From NCBI RefSeq assembly GCF_007004095.1, contig NZ_VHJK01000001.1, forward strand, positions 1,926,501 through 1,990,500: a stretch of 64,000 nucleotides of DNA, read 5' to 3'. The stretch comes from Erythrobacter insulae. Lineage in GTDB: Bacteria; Pseudomonadota; Alphaproteobacteria; Sphingomonadales; Sphingomonadaceae. Shown piece after piece: positions 27,742 through 35,533 of this stretch. Within the stretch, counting starts at the first letter, position 1. Every line of letters starts with the position of its first letter. The position numbers and the translations under genes were made by a program. The notes below the pieces were generated by a model that was given only the letters and a program-made list of their open reading frames with translations, was not told where the DNA came from and did no database searches.

Positions 27742-28446
27742 ATGAAATCTCCACGCATCTTCGCCGGAGCTTTGGGCGCGCTGGGTTTGTTGATGGCGGG
27801 CTGCACGGCGGAGCCGGATTGCTGCGAAGACAGCGAAACCTCTGCTCCTGCAGGCACAGCAGAATTGGCCGAGCGGCTCGCCTTTATGGCGGGCCATGTC
27901 GAGGCGGGCATTGCGCTCTATCGGGCGGGTGAGGGGCCGGCTGGCGGACCGCATCTGCTGCATCCGGTTTCCGAAAGTTACGCCGAAGAACGTGAAGGAC
28001 TGGATGCTATCGGGTTTGATCCGGCGCCATTCGAAGCGGTTTCTGCCGCGCTTGAAGCGGGAAAGCCGGCCAGCGAGATCGAGCCGCAACTGGCCGAAGT
28101 TGAAGCCAATCTGGCCAAAATGCGCAGCGAAGCGGGCGGTGATCCGGCCCAGCTCATCCCCTATCTGATGGGTTTGATTGCCAAAGAATATGCGATCGGC
28201 GTGACAGATGGCGCAGTAAGTGATGCCGGTGAATATCAGGACGCATGGGGCTTTGCCCGAGTTGCGCGCCAGCTTTCCGAAGAGATCGCAGCGCCAGACG
28301 GTGATGCAGTCCGGGCCGAACTGGATGCGTTACTTGCGCTGTGGCCCGATGCTGCACCTGTCCCGCCAAGCGATCCAGCCAGCGTTTCAGCGGTCACAAA
28401 TCAATCCGCAAAGGTGACAGCGGCACTGGCCAAAGCGGGCGCGTAA
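27742..28446 (+). CDS. Predicted lipoprotein of unknown function in the iron-transport locus
   Basis: A 234-residue protein with a signal peptide ending in LLMAGC (lipobox Cys at about 20), then Cys-rich EPDCCEDSE and a helical, acidic mature part. GHVEAGIALYRAGEG and GGPHLLHPVSESYAEE contain histidines that could bind metal. I do not recognise the family. The frame opens 12 bases earlier, inside the binding-protein gene; ATG 27742 is 2 bp after its stop and starts the signal peptide properly. Co-transcription behind the Fur box suggests a role in iron handling. Confidence 0.7.
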   Translation: MKSPRIFAGALGALGLLMAGCTAEPDCCEDSETSAPAGTAELAERLAFMAGHVEAGIALYRAGEGPAGGPHLLHPVSESYAEEREGLDAIGFDPAPFEAVSAALEAGKPASEIEPQLAEVEANLAKMRSEAGGDPAQLIPYLMGLIAKEYAIGVTDGAVSDAGEYQDAWGFARVARQLSEEIAAPDGDAVRAELDALLALWPDAAPVPPSDPASVSAVTNQSAKVTAALAKAGA

Positions 28447-28577
28447 GAGCGGGCTGCAAAGCGCCACTTTCACCCTTTATCGCTAAACTACCTTGATGCA
28501 GGCGCGCGAAAAGTCCATTTGCGCCCTCAATCTGGCCGCGAACGTGCGGCGTTTCACTGTTATTCGAGGCCCAAGTT

Positions 28578-29393
28578 TTGACCCAGCCGATCAACGACCG
28601 CGAACAATTTCAGGAAAGCGGCGCGCTTTCTGTTGAGACTATCACCTATGTCCACCATTGGACCGATAGCCTGTTCACTCTGAAGATGAGCCGTCCGGCG
28701 AGCTTCCGTTTCCGCTCCGGCGAATTTGTGATGATCGGTCTGCCGGGTGACAATGGAAAGCCGCTGCTGCGCGCTTATTCCATGGCGAGCCCCAGCTATG
28801 AGGAAGAGATCGAGTTTCTTTCGATCAAGGTTCAGGACGGCCCGCTCACTTCGCGGCTTCAGCACATCAAAGTCGGCGATCCCGTATATCTGGGCAAGAA
28901 ACCAACCGGCACACTGGTGACGGATGCGCTTTTGCCTGGCAAACGGCTGTTCATGCTGTCGACCGGCACCGGCCTTGCGCCGTTTATGAGCCTCGTGCGT
29001 GATCCCGAAGTGTACGGCATGTATGACGAAGTGATCGTCGTGCACTCTGTGCGCCACAAGGAAGAGCTGGCTTACCGCGATCTGTTGGAAAGCAAGCTCG
29101 AAGGCGATCCGTTGCTTGAAGACGAAGACCGGGCGAAAATGATCTACGTGCCGACTGTGACCCGCGAAGATTTCCGCACCACGGGCCGGATTCAGACGCT
29201 GATCGACAATGGCGAACTGTTCAAAGACAGCAAAGGTCCGCAGCATTTCGTGCCGGATGAAGACCGCGTCATGCTGTGCGGCAGCATGGCGATGATCAAA
29301 GATCACGCCGCCGATCTGGAAGCGCGCGGCTTTGAGGAAGGCGCGAACAACAAACCGGGCCAGTTCGTGATCGAGCGCGCATTTGTAGGCTAA
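28578..29393 (+). CDS. fpr: Ferredoxin--NADP+ reductase
   Basis: A 271-residue FAD protein of the plant-type FNR superfamily, bacterial subclass: FAD motif RAYSMASPSYEEE (about 62-74), NADP-binding GTGLAPFMSLVRDPE (about 133-147) and a C-terminal ALCGS-like MLCGSMAMIKDH. The end (FVIERAFVG) is of the bacterial Fpr type. It transfers electrons between NADPH and ferredoxin/flavodoxin. The start appears to be TTG 28578 with CGAGG upstream; no ATG precedes the conserved region. Monocistronic by spacing. Confidence 0.88.
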   Translation: MTQPINDREQFQESGALSVETITYVHHWTDSLFTLKMSRPASFRFRSGEFVMIGLPGDNGKPLLRAYSMASPSYEEEIEFLSIKVQDGPLTSRLQHIKVGDPVYLGKKPTGTLVTDALLPGKRLFMLSTGTGLAPFMSLVRDPEVYGMYDEVIVVHSVRHKEELAYRDLLESKLEGDPLLEDEDRAKMIYVPTVTREDFRTTGRIQTLIDNGELFKDSKGPQHFVPDEDRVMLCGSMAMIKDHAADLEARGFEEGANNKPGQFVIERAFVG

Positions 29394-29443
29394 AGTCTGG
29401 CGGGATTCGGACGTTTCGCGCTTTACAAATCCTCTCCGATCCG

Positions 29444-29467
29444 GTCAGTTGCAGCCTGCAACCTGAC
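29444..29467. promoter_or_regulatory. Imperfect palindrome before the acyl-CoA dehydrogenase operon
   Basis: A 24-bp dyad with half-sites GTCAG-TTGCAG and CTGCAA-CCTGAC (one unpaired base) lies 17 bp before the ATG of the dehydrogenase. Such a dyad could be a TetR-family operator, commonly used for acyl-CoA catabolism genes. No regulator gene is adjacent; the role is a guess. Confidence 0.35.
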
Positions 29468-29483
29468 TGCTGACTATGGAGAG

Positions 29484-30635
29484 ATGCCAGCAATGCTCGA
29501 TACCGCTTATCGCACCGCTTATAACGAAGACCACGAGGCGTTCCGCGACACTGTCCGCAAAGTTTTGGGCGAACATATGGAGCCCTTTCTCGATCAGCAC
29601 GAGGAAGAGGGTATTGTCCCGAAAAAGGCCTGGAAGGCATTAGGCGAGGCAGGGATGCTGTGCCCCACAGTCGCTGAGGAAAATGGCGGCTTGGGCCTCG
29701 ATTTCGGGTTCAACTGCGTGCTTGCCGAAGAGCTCGCCTATCTTGGATCATCCGCCGGTTTCACGCTGCAAAACGACATTACCGTCAATTATTTTGAACG
29801 GCTGGGCAGCGAAGAGCAGAAGGCGAAATATCTGCCCGGCATGGTGTCCGGCGATATCATCACTGCCATTGCGATGACCGAACCGGGCACCGGCAGCGAT
29901 CTTCAGGGGATCCGCACCACCGCGATCGAAGATGGCAATCACCTCATCATCAACGGGTCCAAAACCTACATCACCAACGGGCAGAACGCCGATGTTGTGA
30001 TCGTTGTCGCCAAGACCGATCCGGCAGCGGGTGCAAAGGGCACCTCGCTGGTGCTGGTCGATGCAGGCACGCCGGGATTTGAAAAGGGCCGCAACCTCGA
30101 CAAGATCGGCCAGCATTCCGCCGACACGTCAGAGCTGTTTTTTCAGGACGTCCGCGTGCCCAAAACCAACATTCTGGGCGGGGAAGGGCGCGGCTTTGTC
30201 CACCTGATGGAAGAACTGCCTCAGGAACGCCTGAGCATTGCCGTATCTGCGCAAGGCGGGGCGCAGCGCGCGTTTGATGAAGCGGTAAAGTTCACCAAAG
30301 ACCGCAAAGCATTCGGCAGCACAGTGTTTGAATTTCAAAACACCAAATTCACGCTGGCAGACCTCAAGGCCAAGCTGCAAGTCGGCTGGGCGCATCTTGA
30401 CTGGGCCATCGCCCGCCACCTGCGCGGCGAATTGACCACGGATGAAGCCAGCGCGGCGAAACTGTGGCACACCGAAATGCAGTGGGAAATGGTCGATGCC
30501 TGTCTGCAACTGCATGGCGGCGCGGGATACATGAACGAATATCCCATCGCCCGCCTGTGGCGCGATGCCCGTGTTCAGCGCATCTATGGCGGCACCAGCG
30601 AGATCATGAAAGAAGTCGTGAGCCGCTCTATCTAA
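29484..30635 (+). CDS. Acyl-CoA dehydrogenase
   Basis: A 383-residue flavoenzyme with the family patterns ITAIAMTEPGTGSDLQGIRT (FAD/substrate loop, about 129-148), ITNGQNADVVIVVAKTDP, DRKAFGSTVFEFQNTKF (Arg/Phe interface) and the C-terminal RIYGGTSEIMKEV. It resembles the long-/branched-chain class, but the substrate cannot be fixed from sequence reading. It is followed by an SDR gene and so is probably part of a lipid or alcohol degradation unit. Confidence 0.9.
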   Translation: MPAMLDTAYRTAYNEDHEAFRDTVRKVLGEHMEPFLDQHEEEGIVPKKAWKALGEAGMLCPTVAEENGGLGLDFGFNCVLAEELAYLGSSAGFTLQNDITVNYFERLGSEEQKAKYLPGMVSGDIITAIAMTEPGTGSDLQGIRTTAIEDGNHLIINGSKTYITNGQNADVVIVVAKTDPAAGAKGTSLVLVDAGTPGFEKGRNLDKIGQHSADTSELFFQDVRVPKTNILGGEGRGFVHLMEELPQERLSIAVSAQGGAQRAFDEAVKFTKDRKAFGSTVFEFQNTKFTLADLKAKLQVGWAHLDWAIARHLRGELTTDEASAAKLWHTEMQWEMVDACLQLHGGAGYMNEYPIARLWRDARVQRIYGGTSEIMKEVVSRSI

Positions 30636-30661
30636 GGACGAGCAACCTAAGGACGAGCAAC
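30632..30661 (+). repeat. Perfect 15-bp tandem duplication spanning stop codon and ribosome site
   Basis: CTAAGGACGAGCAAC occurs at 30632-30646 and 30647-30661. The first copy contains the acyl-CoA dehydrogenase TAA stop; both contain the AAGGACGAG that serves as the ribosome site of the following SDR gene, whose ATG starts at 30663. Confidence 0.85.
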
Positions 30662-30662
30662 G

Positions 30663-31403
30663 ATGACTGACCCACTCGATTTTTCCGGCAAACGCGTCCT
30701 CGTGATCGGCGGGTCCAGCGGGATCGGCAATGCCATCGCTCAGGCCTTTCGCGCGCGCGGCGCCAGCGTCACCGTCACGGGAACGCGGCCTGATGCAGGC
30801 GACTATCTGGAAGCTGAAGATAGCGATTTTACCGGCATTGATTACGCGCAATTGAACGTGACCGACCGAGACGCCGCAGCCGCGCTGTCAGGCGCGCTTG
30901 GGCCGATTGATGTGCTGGTTCAAAGTCAGGGGATCGTAAAGTACGGACGTCAGGAATTTGAGCGTGAGGGCTGGGATGATGTCATCGACGTCAATCTCAA
31001 TTCCGTTATGGATGCCGCGCGCGCATTTCATGCCGGATTGGCCGAGCGCGGCGGCACGATGATCGTCGTCTCTTCTGTCGCGGCGTTCAACGCGGCCAAG
31101 GGCAATCCGGCCTATGGCGCTTCGAAAGCGGGCGCGGCGAGCCTAGTGACGTCCCTTGGCGAAGCGTGGGCGCGTGATGGCATCCGCGTGAACGGGATCG
31201 CGCCGGGTTTCGTGCCCACCAAGATGACGACTGTGACGACCGAGCATCCCGAGCGCAGCGCCGGTGCGATTTCCATGATCCCGATGCGGCGGTTCGGCAC
31301 GCCAGAGGAAATGGCGGGCGCTGCGATGTTCCTTGCATCCCCGCTTTCGTCCTACATGACGGGGCAAACACTGGTGGTGGATGGCGGGCTAACGCTGAGT
31401 TGA
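30663..31403 (+). CDS. Short-chain dehydrogenase/reductase
   Basis: A 246-residue classical SDR: cofactor motif VLVIGGSSGIGNAIAQAF (about 11-28), NNAG-equivalent VQSQGIVKYG, catalytic Ser in IVVSSVAAF and YGASKAG (Tyr/Lys at about 147/151). The C-terminal DGGLTLS is typical. The NNAG motif is altered to QSQG. The substrate is unknown; context with acyl-CoA dehydrogenase suggests lipid or alcohol oxidation. Confidence 0.88.
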   Translation: MTDPLDFSGKRVLVIGGSSGIGNAIAQAFRARGASVTVTGTRPDAGDYLEAEDSDFTGIDYAQLNVTDRDAAAALSGALGPIDVLVQSQGIVKYGRQEFEREGWDDVIDVNLNSVMDAARAFHAGLAERGGTMIVVSSVAAFNAAKGNPAYGASKAGAASLVTSLGEAWARDGIRVNGIAPGFVPTKMTTVTTEHPERSAGAISMIPMRRFGTPEEMAGAAMFLASPLSSYMTGQTLVVDGGLTLS

Positions 31404-31561
31404 TAGGTGGTTTGTGGGCGCGTTCGGGCCAGATTGGCTTGTCTGTCCGGTCTCAGGCGGCTGCACGCCACGATGAATTGACCGGATGCGGGGTGGAAAG
31501 CGGAAGCTGCGATCGGCAAGGTCCAGGCACGGAAGATGCCCTAATTTACAAAGCTCAGCCC

Positions 31562-33955
31562 TCAATCAGGTGCATTTGGTCTGACAACTTGCTTGGCACT
31601 CAATGTCCAATCTCCTGATCCGACTTCAAACTTGATGTACTTTTCATCGGCACCGACAAATTTGATATGCTCGTTGGCGCGTCCCGCTGAATCTGAAGGT
31701 GATCCGTTGGCCCAAATGGCGCTGCCGTTTGCCGTGATTTCTCCTATCTCGAAATGTTCTTTGGGAATTCCGACCATCGCCGTCGTATTGTCAGGCGCAT
31801 CCAGTGCCATCGAAATCTCAGCGTCGTCACGACGCATCTCGAATGCAATGTCACCCTGAACGCTAGGAACCAGTTGTTTCACATACTTCAAATGCGCCAG
31901 ATTGGGCATGATCTGATACGTTCTCCAAGCGATTGAAGTGGGCTCGATGCCGGCAATATGCTGGCTTAGAACGGTCGCAGGGGCGTTCCAGGCATGATTT
32001 TCCGTGCCACCGCTCGGCAGATATTCGGCTAAAGTGGAAAGCGCCGGATTGTTGACTTGCTCTGCATAACGCTGCTTCATTCTTTCCAAGGCATCGTCAT
32101 ACCGCCCCGCTTTCGCCATCGCTTGATAGACCATCCATTCAAAATGGGGGCTGGCGAATTGATTGGGAACCAAGACATTATCGACGATGGCTTGATATTG
32201 CTCAGGCTCAGCCAGGCCGAACAGAATTGCAATTGCGTTGGCCCTATCATCCTTAAGCGTCTCTGGATCACTGCTGAAAAAGCCGTCCTGCCAGAATTGT
32301 TCTTGATAAGATCGCTTCAGCTCTTTGATCCGCCTGTCGTAGAATTCCAGATGCGTATCATCGTTAAGCTCCAGGGCCATCTTGCGCGCCGAGACCAAGG
32401 CGCTGTAATATAGCGCGTTCTGGATGGCATCGTAATCGATTGTCTCTTGCGGCCCCCAATCGGTCCAGCTCCACGCACCATTTCTAAAAACGATCAAACC
32501 ATTCTCTTGGGTCTCCCAAAGTGTGAGATATCGATGCACATAGGGGTAGGCGTAGCGCAGCGTCTCTAAATCGCCGGTGTTATAGTAATAATGCCAAACA
32601 CCCTGCTCGATAAATTGCAGGCTTTGTGCGGGAAGCTCGCGGAAGCGCCCCGGCCCAAGTCCGGCAAATATACCGGATTCGGAATCGCTAAACGCCATGG
32701 TGACTGTGATTGCTTTCTTCAGCAAATCCCGGCCCGGTTGGTCCATGACGTAGAATAGGTAGCTCGCTTGGTCTGCGACATCACCGATCCACAGACCGCG
32801 CTCTCGGTCCGGGGTGTCCATAAAGCTGTCACGCGCGCAAATGTACAAGGTGTTCTCTGACATTTGCCAGATACGAGTGAACCACGGATCATCACTTTCA
32901 AAATGCCCCCGCGGTTCGCCCACGCCAGTCCAACGATATTTCAGACCATGGACGGTCACCCCTGCCGGGATATTGAACTCCAGAATTCTGGCGTTCATCC
33001 AAGAGTAGGACTCAAATTGCTGGCGGCCGTTTGTAGTGGTGTAAAAACTGTCAATCGTGTTCCGCGTCATGTTGGAACCGATCGAGATTTCCAGCCCTTC
33101 ATCCGACTCTATGTCGAAATAAGGAGTGACGTTTTTGTTGAAATCCAGATTGCACTTGATGGTATTGCCGTCACTCACGAACGGGAATCGGGCCTCAGGA
33201 TAATTCTCGCAATTTGCCAGTCCGAAATTGTTTAATGGTGGCACGTCGCTCTTGAACAGATTAAAGAAGGGCGCCCGTGGTGGTTTGCGGCCACCCTTTG
33301 CCGCGTCCCAGGAAGAATCGTCATAATCGGCACGATACCAAGCGGCGTCACTCCAATCACCGATCGATTTACGGGCGTCATAGTTCACGTTCCACGCAGC
33401 GACCCTGAATGGGGGTTTTTTCTCAACGGGTTGATAGGCTGTGTGCGTTTTGGCCTTCCAAGACGCATCGGACACGATCAGTTGGTCGCCGACTTGGGCC
33501 TGAAACAGAAAACCGGGCTGGCCCGTGGAAATATGGGTGCCCTTGGTCCCATTATCGCCGTAGTACCAAGCGAGGACGGCAATCGTGTTTTCACCCTGTT
33601 TGAGGTAAGGGGAGATATCGATTGCGTCGTAATATTTATGCGATGCGATTGGGAAGTTATCGACCCGCGGAGCGGGCTTTACCGGGCTTGGCCCACCGGT
33701 ATAGCTTCCCTCGAATACGACCAGCTCACCATTGATCCACAACCAGTATTTCGTGTCGGCGCTGACATAGGCAATCGTTGCGCCATCGATTTCGGAAACG
33801 GTGAAGTCTTTGCGCAAAGCAGCCCAGCTATTGGGGATGACAGCTCTCTCGTTCGCCCAGATCCATTCGGCTTGCCACGTGACAGCGTTCGCGGCGGGCG
33901 CGCTCAGAATGGAAATCACAGCTATAATCGGTGCTAACACATTCGTGATTTTCAT
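31562..33955 (-). CDS. GH78-like (alpha-L-rhamnosidase-type) glycoside hydrolase, secreted
   Basis: A 797-residue protein with a signal peptide (cleavage likely after SAPAANA), an N-terminal beta-sandwich region (about 25-370) and an (alpha/alpha)6-barrel-like domain. The motif SFMDTPDRERGLWIGDVADQ (about 378-397) matches the GH78 pattern D-x-P-x-R-E-R-x-x-W-x-G-D, with the acidic catalytic residues. WMNARILEFNIPAG and RWTGVGEPRG fit the preceding domain. It presumably cleaves rhamnose or related sugars from plant or algal glycans. The gene is visibly less G+C rich (about 50% in a sampled line against about 67% in bchD), suggesting acquisition by transfer. Confidence 0.75.
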   Translation of the reverse strand: MKITNVLAPIIAVISILSAPAANAVTWQAEWIWANERAVIPNSWAALRKDFTVSEIDGATIAYVSADTKYWLWINGELVVFEGSYTGGPSPVKPAPRVDNFPIASHKYYDAIDISPYLKQGENTIAVLAWYYGDNGTKGTHISTGQPGFLFQAQVGDQLIVSDASWKAKTHTAYQPVEKKPPFRVAAWNVNYDARKSIGDWSDAAWYRADYDDSSWDAAKGGRKPPRAPFFNLFKSDVPPLNNFGLANCENYPEARFPFVSDGNTIKCNLDFNKNVTPYFDIESDEGLEISIGSNMTRNTIDSFYTTTNGRQQFESYSWMNARILEFNIPAGVTVHGLKYRWTGVGEPRGHFESDDPWFTRIWQMSENTLYICARDSFMDTPDRERGLWIGDVADQASYLFYVMDQPGRDLLKKAITVTMAFSDSESGIFAGLGPGRFRELPAQSLQFIEQGVWHYYYNTGDLETLRYAYPYVHRYLTLWETQENGLIVFRNGAWSWTDWGPQETIDYDAIQNALYYSALVSARKMALELNDDTHLEFYDRRIKELKRSYQEQFWQDGFFSSDPETLKDDRANAIAILFGLAEPEQYQAIVDNVLVPNQFASPHFEWMVYQAMAKAGRYDDALERMKQRYAEQVNNPALSTLAEYLPSGGTENHAWNAPATVLSQHIAGIEPTSIAWRTYQIMPNLAHLKYVKQLVPSVQGDIAFEMRRDDAEISMALDAPDNTTAMVGIPKEHFEIGEITANGSAIWANGSPSDSAGRANEHIKFVGADEKYIKFEVGSGDWTLSAKQVVRPNAPD

Positions 33956-34146
33956 GGTCGTTCTCCGATTGCTGACGGCGAGGGGATGCCGGCATTCGTA
34001 AAGCCCGGTTGTGGCAATTCTCGACTCCCCGACGAACTAACTGTCTCTGAATATACTGACTGAAGGATCAATATCAGGCAATATCAATCACTATCAATCT
34101 TATTGTGATATATAGTGATCAGTCTGCCGATCGTGTTGGATTCGAA
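33956..34146. other. AT-rich intergenic region with a dyad, upstream of the glycosidase gene
   Basis: The stretch from 33956 to the aldo/keto reductase gene at 34451 holds no firm gene. It includes a dyad ATCACTAT (34087-34094) / ATAGTGAT (34112-34119) with a 17-nt gap, amid several AATATCA/CTATCA repeats. It may be the operator and promoter of the leftward glycosidase gene. Sequence from 34276 to 34450 shows nothing recognisable. Confidence 0.35.
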
Positions 34147-34275
34147 ATGAAGGGTGCTGTCTTGGATGACACCCCAAACGCGGCGCAAGCAGACGGTCCG
34201 CTTTCCAACAGTGTATGGCTTTCCTACACCCGCCAATTTATGCCAGTGCGGATGCTTATGTTGTCTGAAGGATGA
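34147..34275 (+). CDS. Doubtful 42-residue ORF
   Basis: The frame from ATG 34147 encodes MKGAVLDDTPNAAQ...VWLSYTRQFMPVRMLMLSEG and stops at 34273-34275. There is only a weak ribosome site (GGATT). The hydrophobic, Arg-containing C-terminal half looks more protein-like than random, so it may be a small gene or the remnant of a larger one. No family recognised. Confidence 0.2.
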   Translation: MKGAVLDDTPNAAQADGPLSNSVWLSYTRQFMPVRMLMLSEG

Positions 34276-34450
34276 GCCGATCCGAGTTGGGAAGTTGTCA
34301 TCTGTGTCCTACATGCGCCTTTGCCAATTAAATCATTGGTTTAACCCTGTAGGCATCGCATGACACATCGCCCAAAGTGTCAAGCAGTGTTGGAAATTAT
34401 CGCTAGGTATCGGTCCATAGAATCGGCCCATTGTTGCGAAGGAGAATGAC

Positions 34451-35476
34451 ATGAAATTCACACCTCTCGGCCCGTCCGGTCTGATGGTTTCGCGGCTTTG
34501 TCTGGGGTGTATGACCTATGGTGATACGACCAAGGGGTGGCACGGCGATTGGTTGCTGGGCGAAGAGGATAGCCGCCCGTTTTACCGCGCCGCGCTTGAG
34601 GGGGGGATCAATTTTTTCGACACTGCCAATGTTTATGCTGGCGGTACATCCGAGGAAATTACCGGCAAACTGCTTAATGAAATGGCGCGGCGCGATGAGA
34701 TTGTGGTCGCCACAAAGGCGTATTTCCCGTGGCGGCAATCGCCCAATGCCGGGGGCAATTCGCGCAAGGCGTTAATGCAGTCGGTGGATGACAGCCTGAC
34801 GCGGCTGAACATGGACTATGTCGATCTGTTTCAGATCCACCGCTGGGACGAGCGCACACCGATCGAGGAAACGATGGAGGCGCTGCACGATATCGTGAAG
34901 GCCGGTAAGGCGCTGCATATCGGCGCATCGTCAATGTATGCATGGCAATTCGCCAAAGCTCAGGAGACCGCGCGGGCGAACGGGTGGACCCGTTTCATTT
35001 CGATGCAGAACCAGCTCAACCTGCTGTACCGCGAGGAAGAACGCGAAATGCTGCCGCTGTGCGAGGATCAGGGTGTTGGCGTTATTCCGTGGAGCCCGCT
35101 GGCGCGTGGACGTTTGGCGCGGCCTGTGGGTGAAGGCACGGTGCGCAGCGAAACAGATGGCGTGGGCAAGATGCTGTATAAAGATGATGAAGCCGCTGAT
35201 CAGGCGATCATCACCGCGCTTGCCGATATTGCCGAGAAACGCGGCGTTGCGATGGCGAGTGCGGGGCTGGCGTGGCATTTCACCCGGCCTGCGGTGGCGG
35301 CGCCGATCATTGGCGCAAGCAAGCCGCATCATATCAAAGCCGCTGTGGCGGCGCTCGACATTGCGCTCACCGATGATGAAATCAGCGCGCTCGAAGCGCC
35401 ATACAGGCCCAAAGCGCCGACAGGCATGGGTATGCCGCTGCCGCCGATGGACAAGGTTTCTGTGCTGGACGGTTAG
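34451..35476 (+). CDS. Aldo/keto reductase
   Basis: A 341-residue AKR TIM-barrel oxidoreductase: start MKFTPLGPSGLMVSRLCLGC, catalytic Tyr in FDTANVYAGGTSEEI, Lys in IVVATKAYFPW, His in LFQIHRWDERTP, and the NADPH-binding end APIIGASKPHHIKAAVAALD. It is of the YajO/AKR11-14-type group that reduces aldehydes or sugars; substrate unknown. An AAGGAG ribosome site precedes the ATG. Its stop is followed at once by the terminator of the convergent TonB-receptor operon. Confidence 0.9.
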   Translation: MKFTPLGPSGLMVSRLCLGCMTYGDTTKGWHGDWLLGEEDSRPFYRAALEGGINFFDTANVYAGGTSEEITGKLLNEMARRDEIVVATKAYFPWRQSPNAGGNSRKALMQSVDDSLTRLNMDYVDLFQIHRWDERTPIEETMEALHDIVKAGKALHIGASSMYAWQFAKAQETARANGWTRFISMQNQLNLLYREEEREMLPLCEDQGVGVIPWSPLARGRLARPVGEGTVRSETDGVGKMLYKDDEAADQAIITALADIAEKRGVAMASAGLAWHFTRPAVAAPIIGASKPHHIKAAVAALDIALTDDEISALEAPYRPKAPTGMGMPLPPMDKVSVLDG

Positions 35477-35484
35477 CAAAAAAG

Positions 35485-35510
35485 AAGGCCGCCCCTTTCG
35501 GAGCGACCTT
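35485..35510 (-). terminator. Intrinsic terminator of the TonB-receptor operon
   Basis: On the minus strand, an 11-bp stem (two G-U pairs) AAGGUCGCUCC / GGGGCGGCCUU closed by a GAAA tetraloop is followed by CUUUUUU. It lies about 24 bp past the receptor stop. On the plus strand the same stem has two C-A mismatches, so it is directional. Confidence 0.85.
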
Positions 35511-35533
35511 TGAGAGGATCGGAGAGGACCCGA

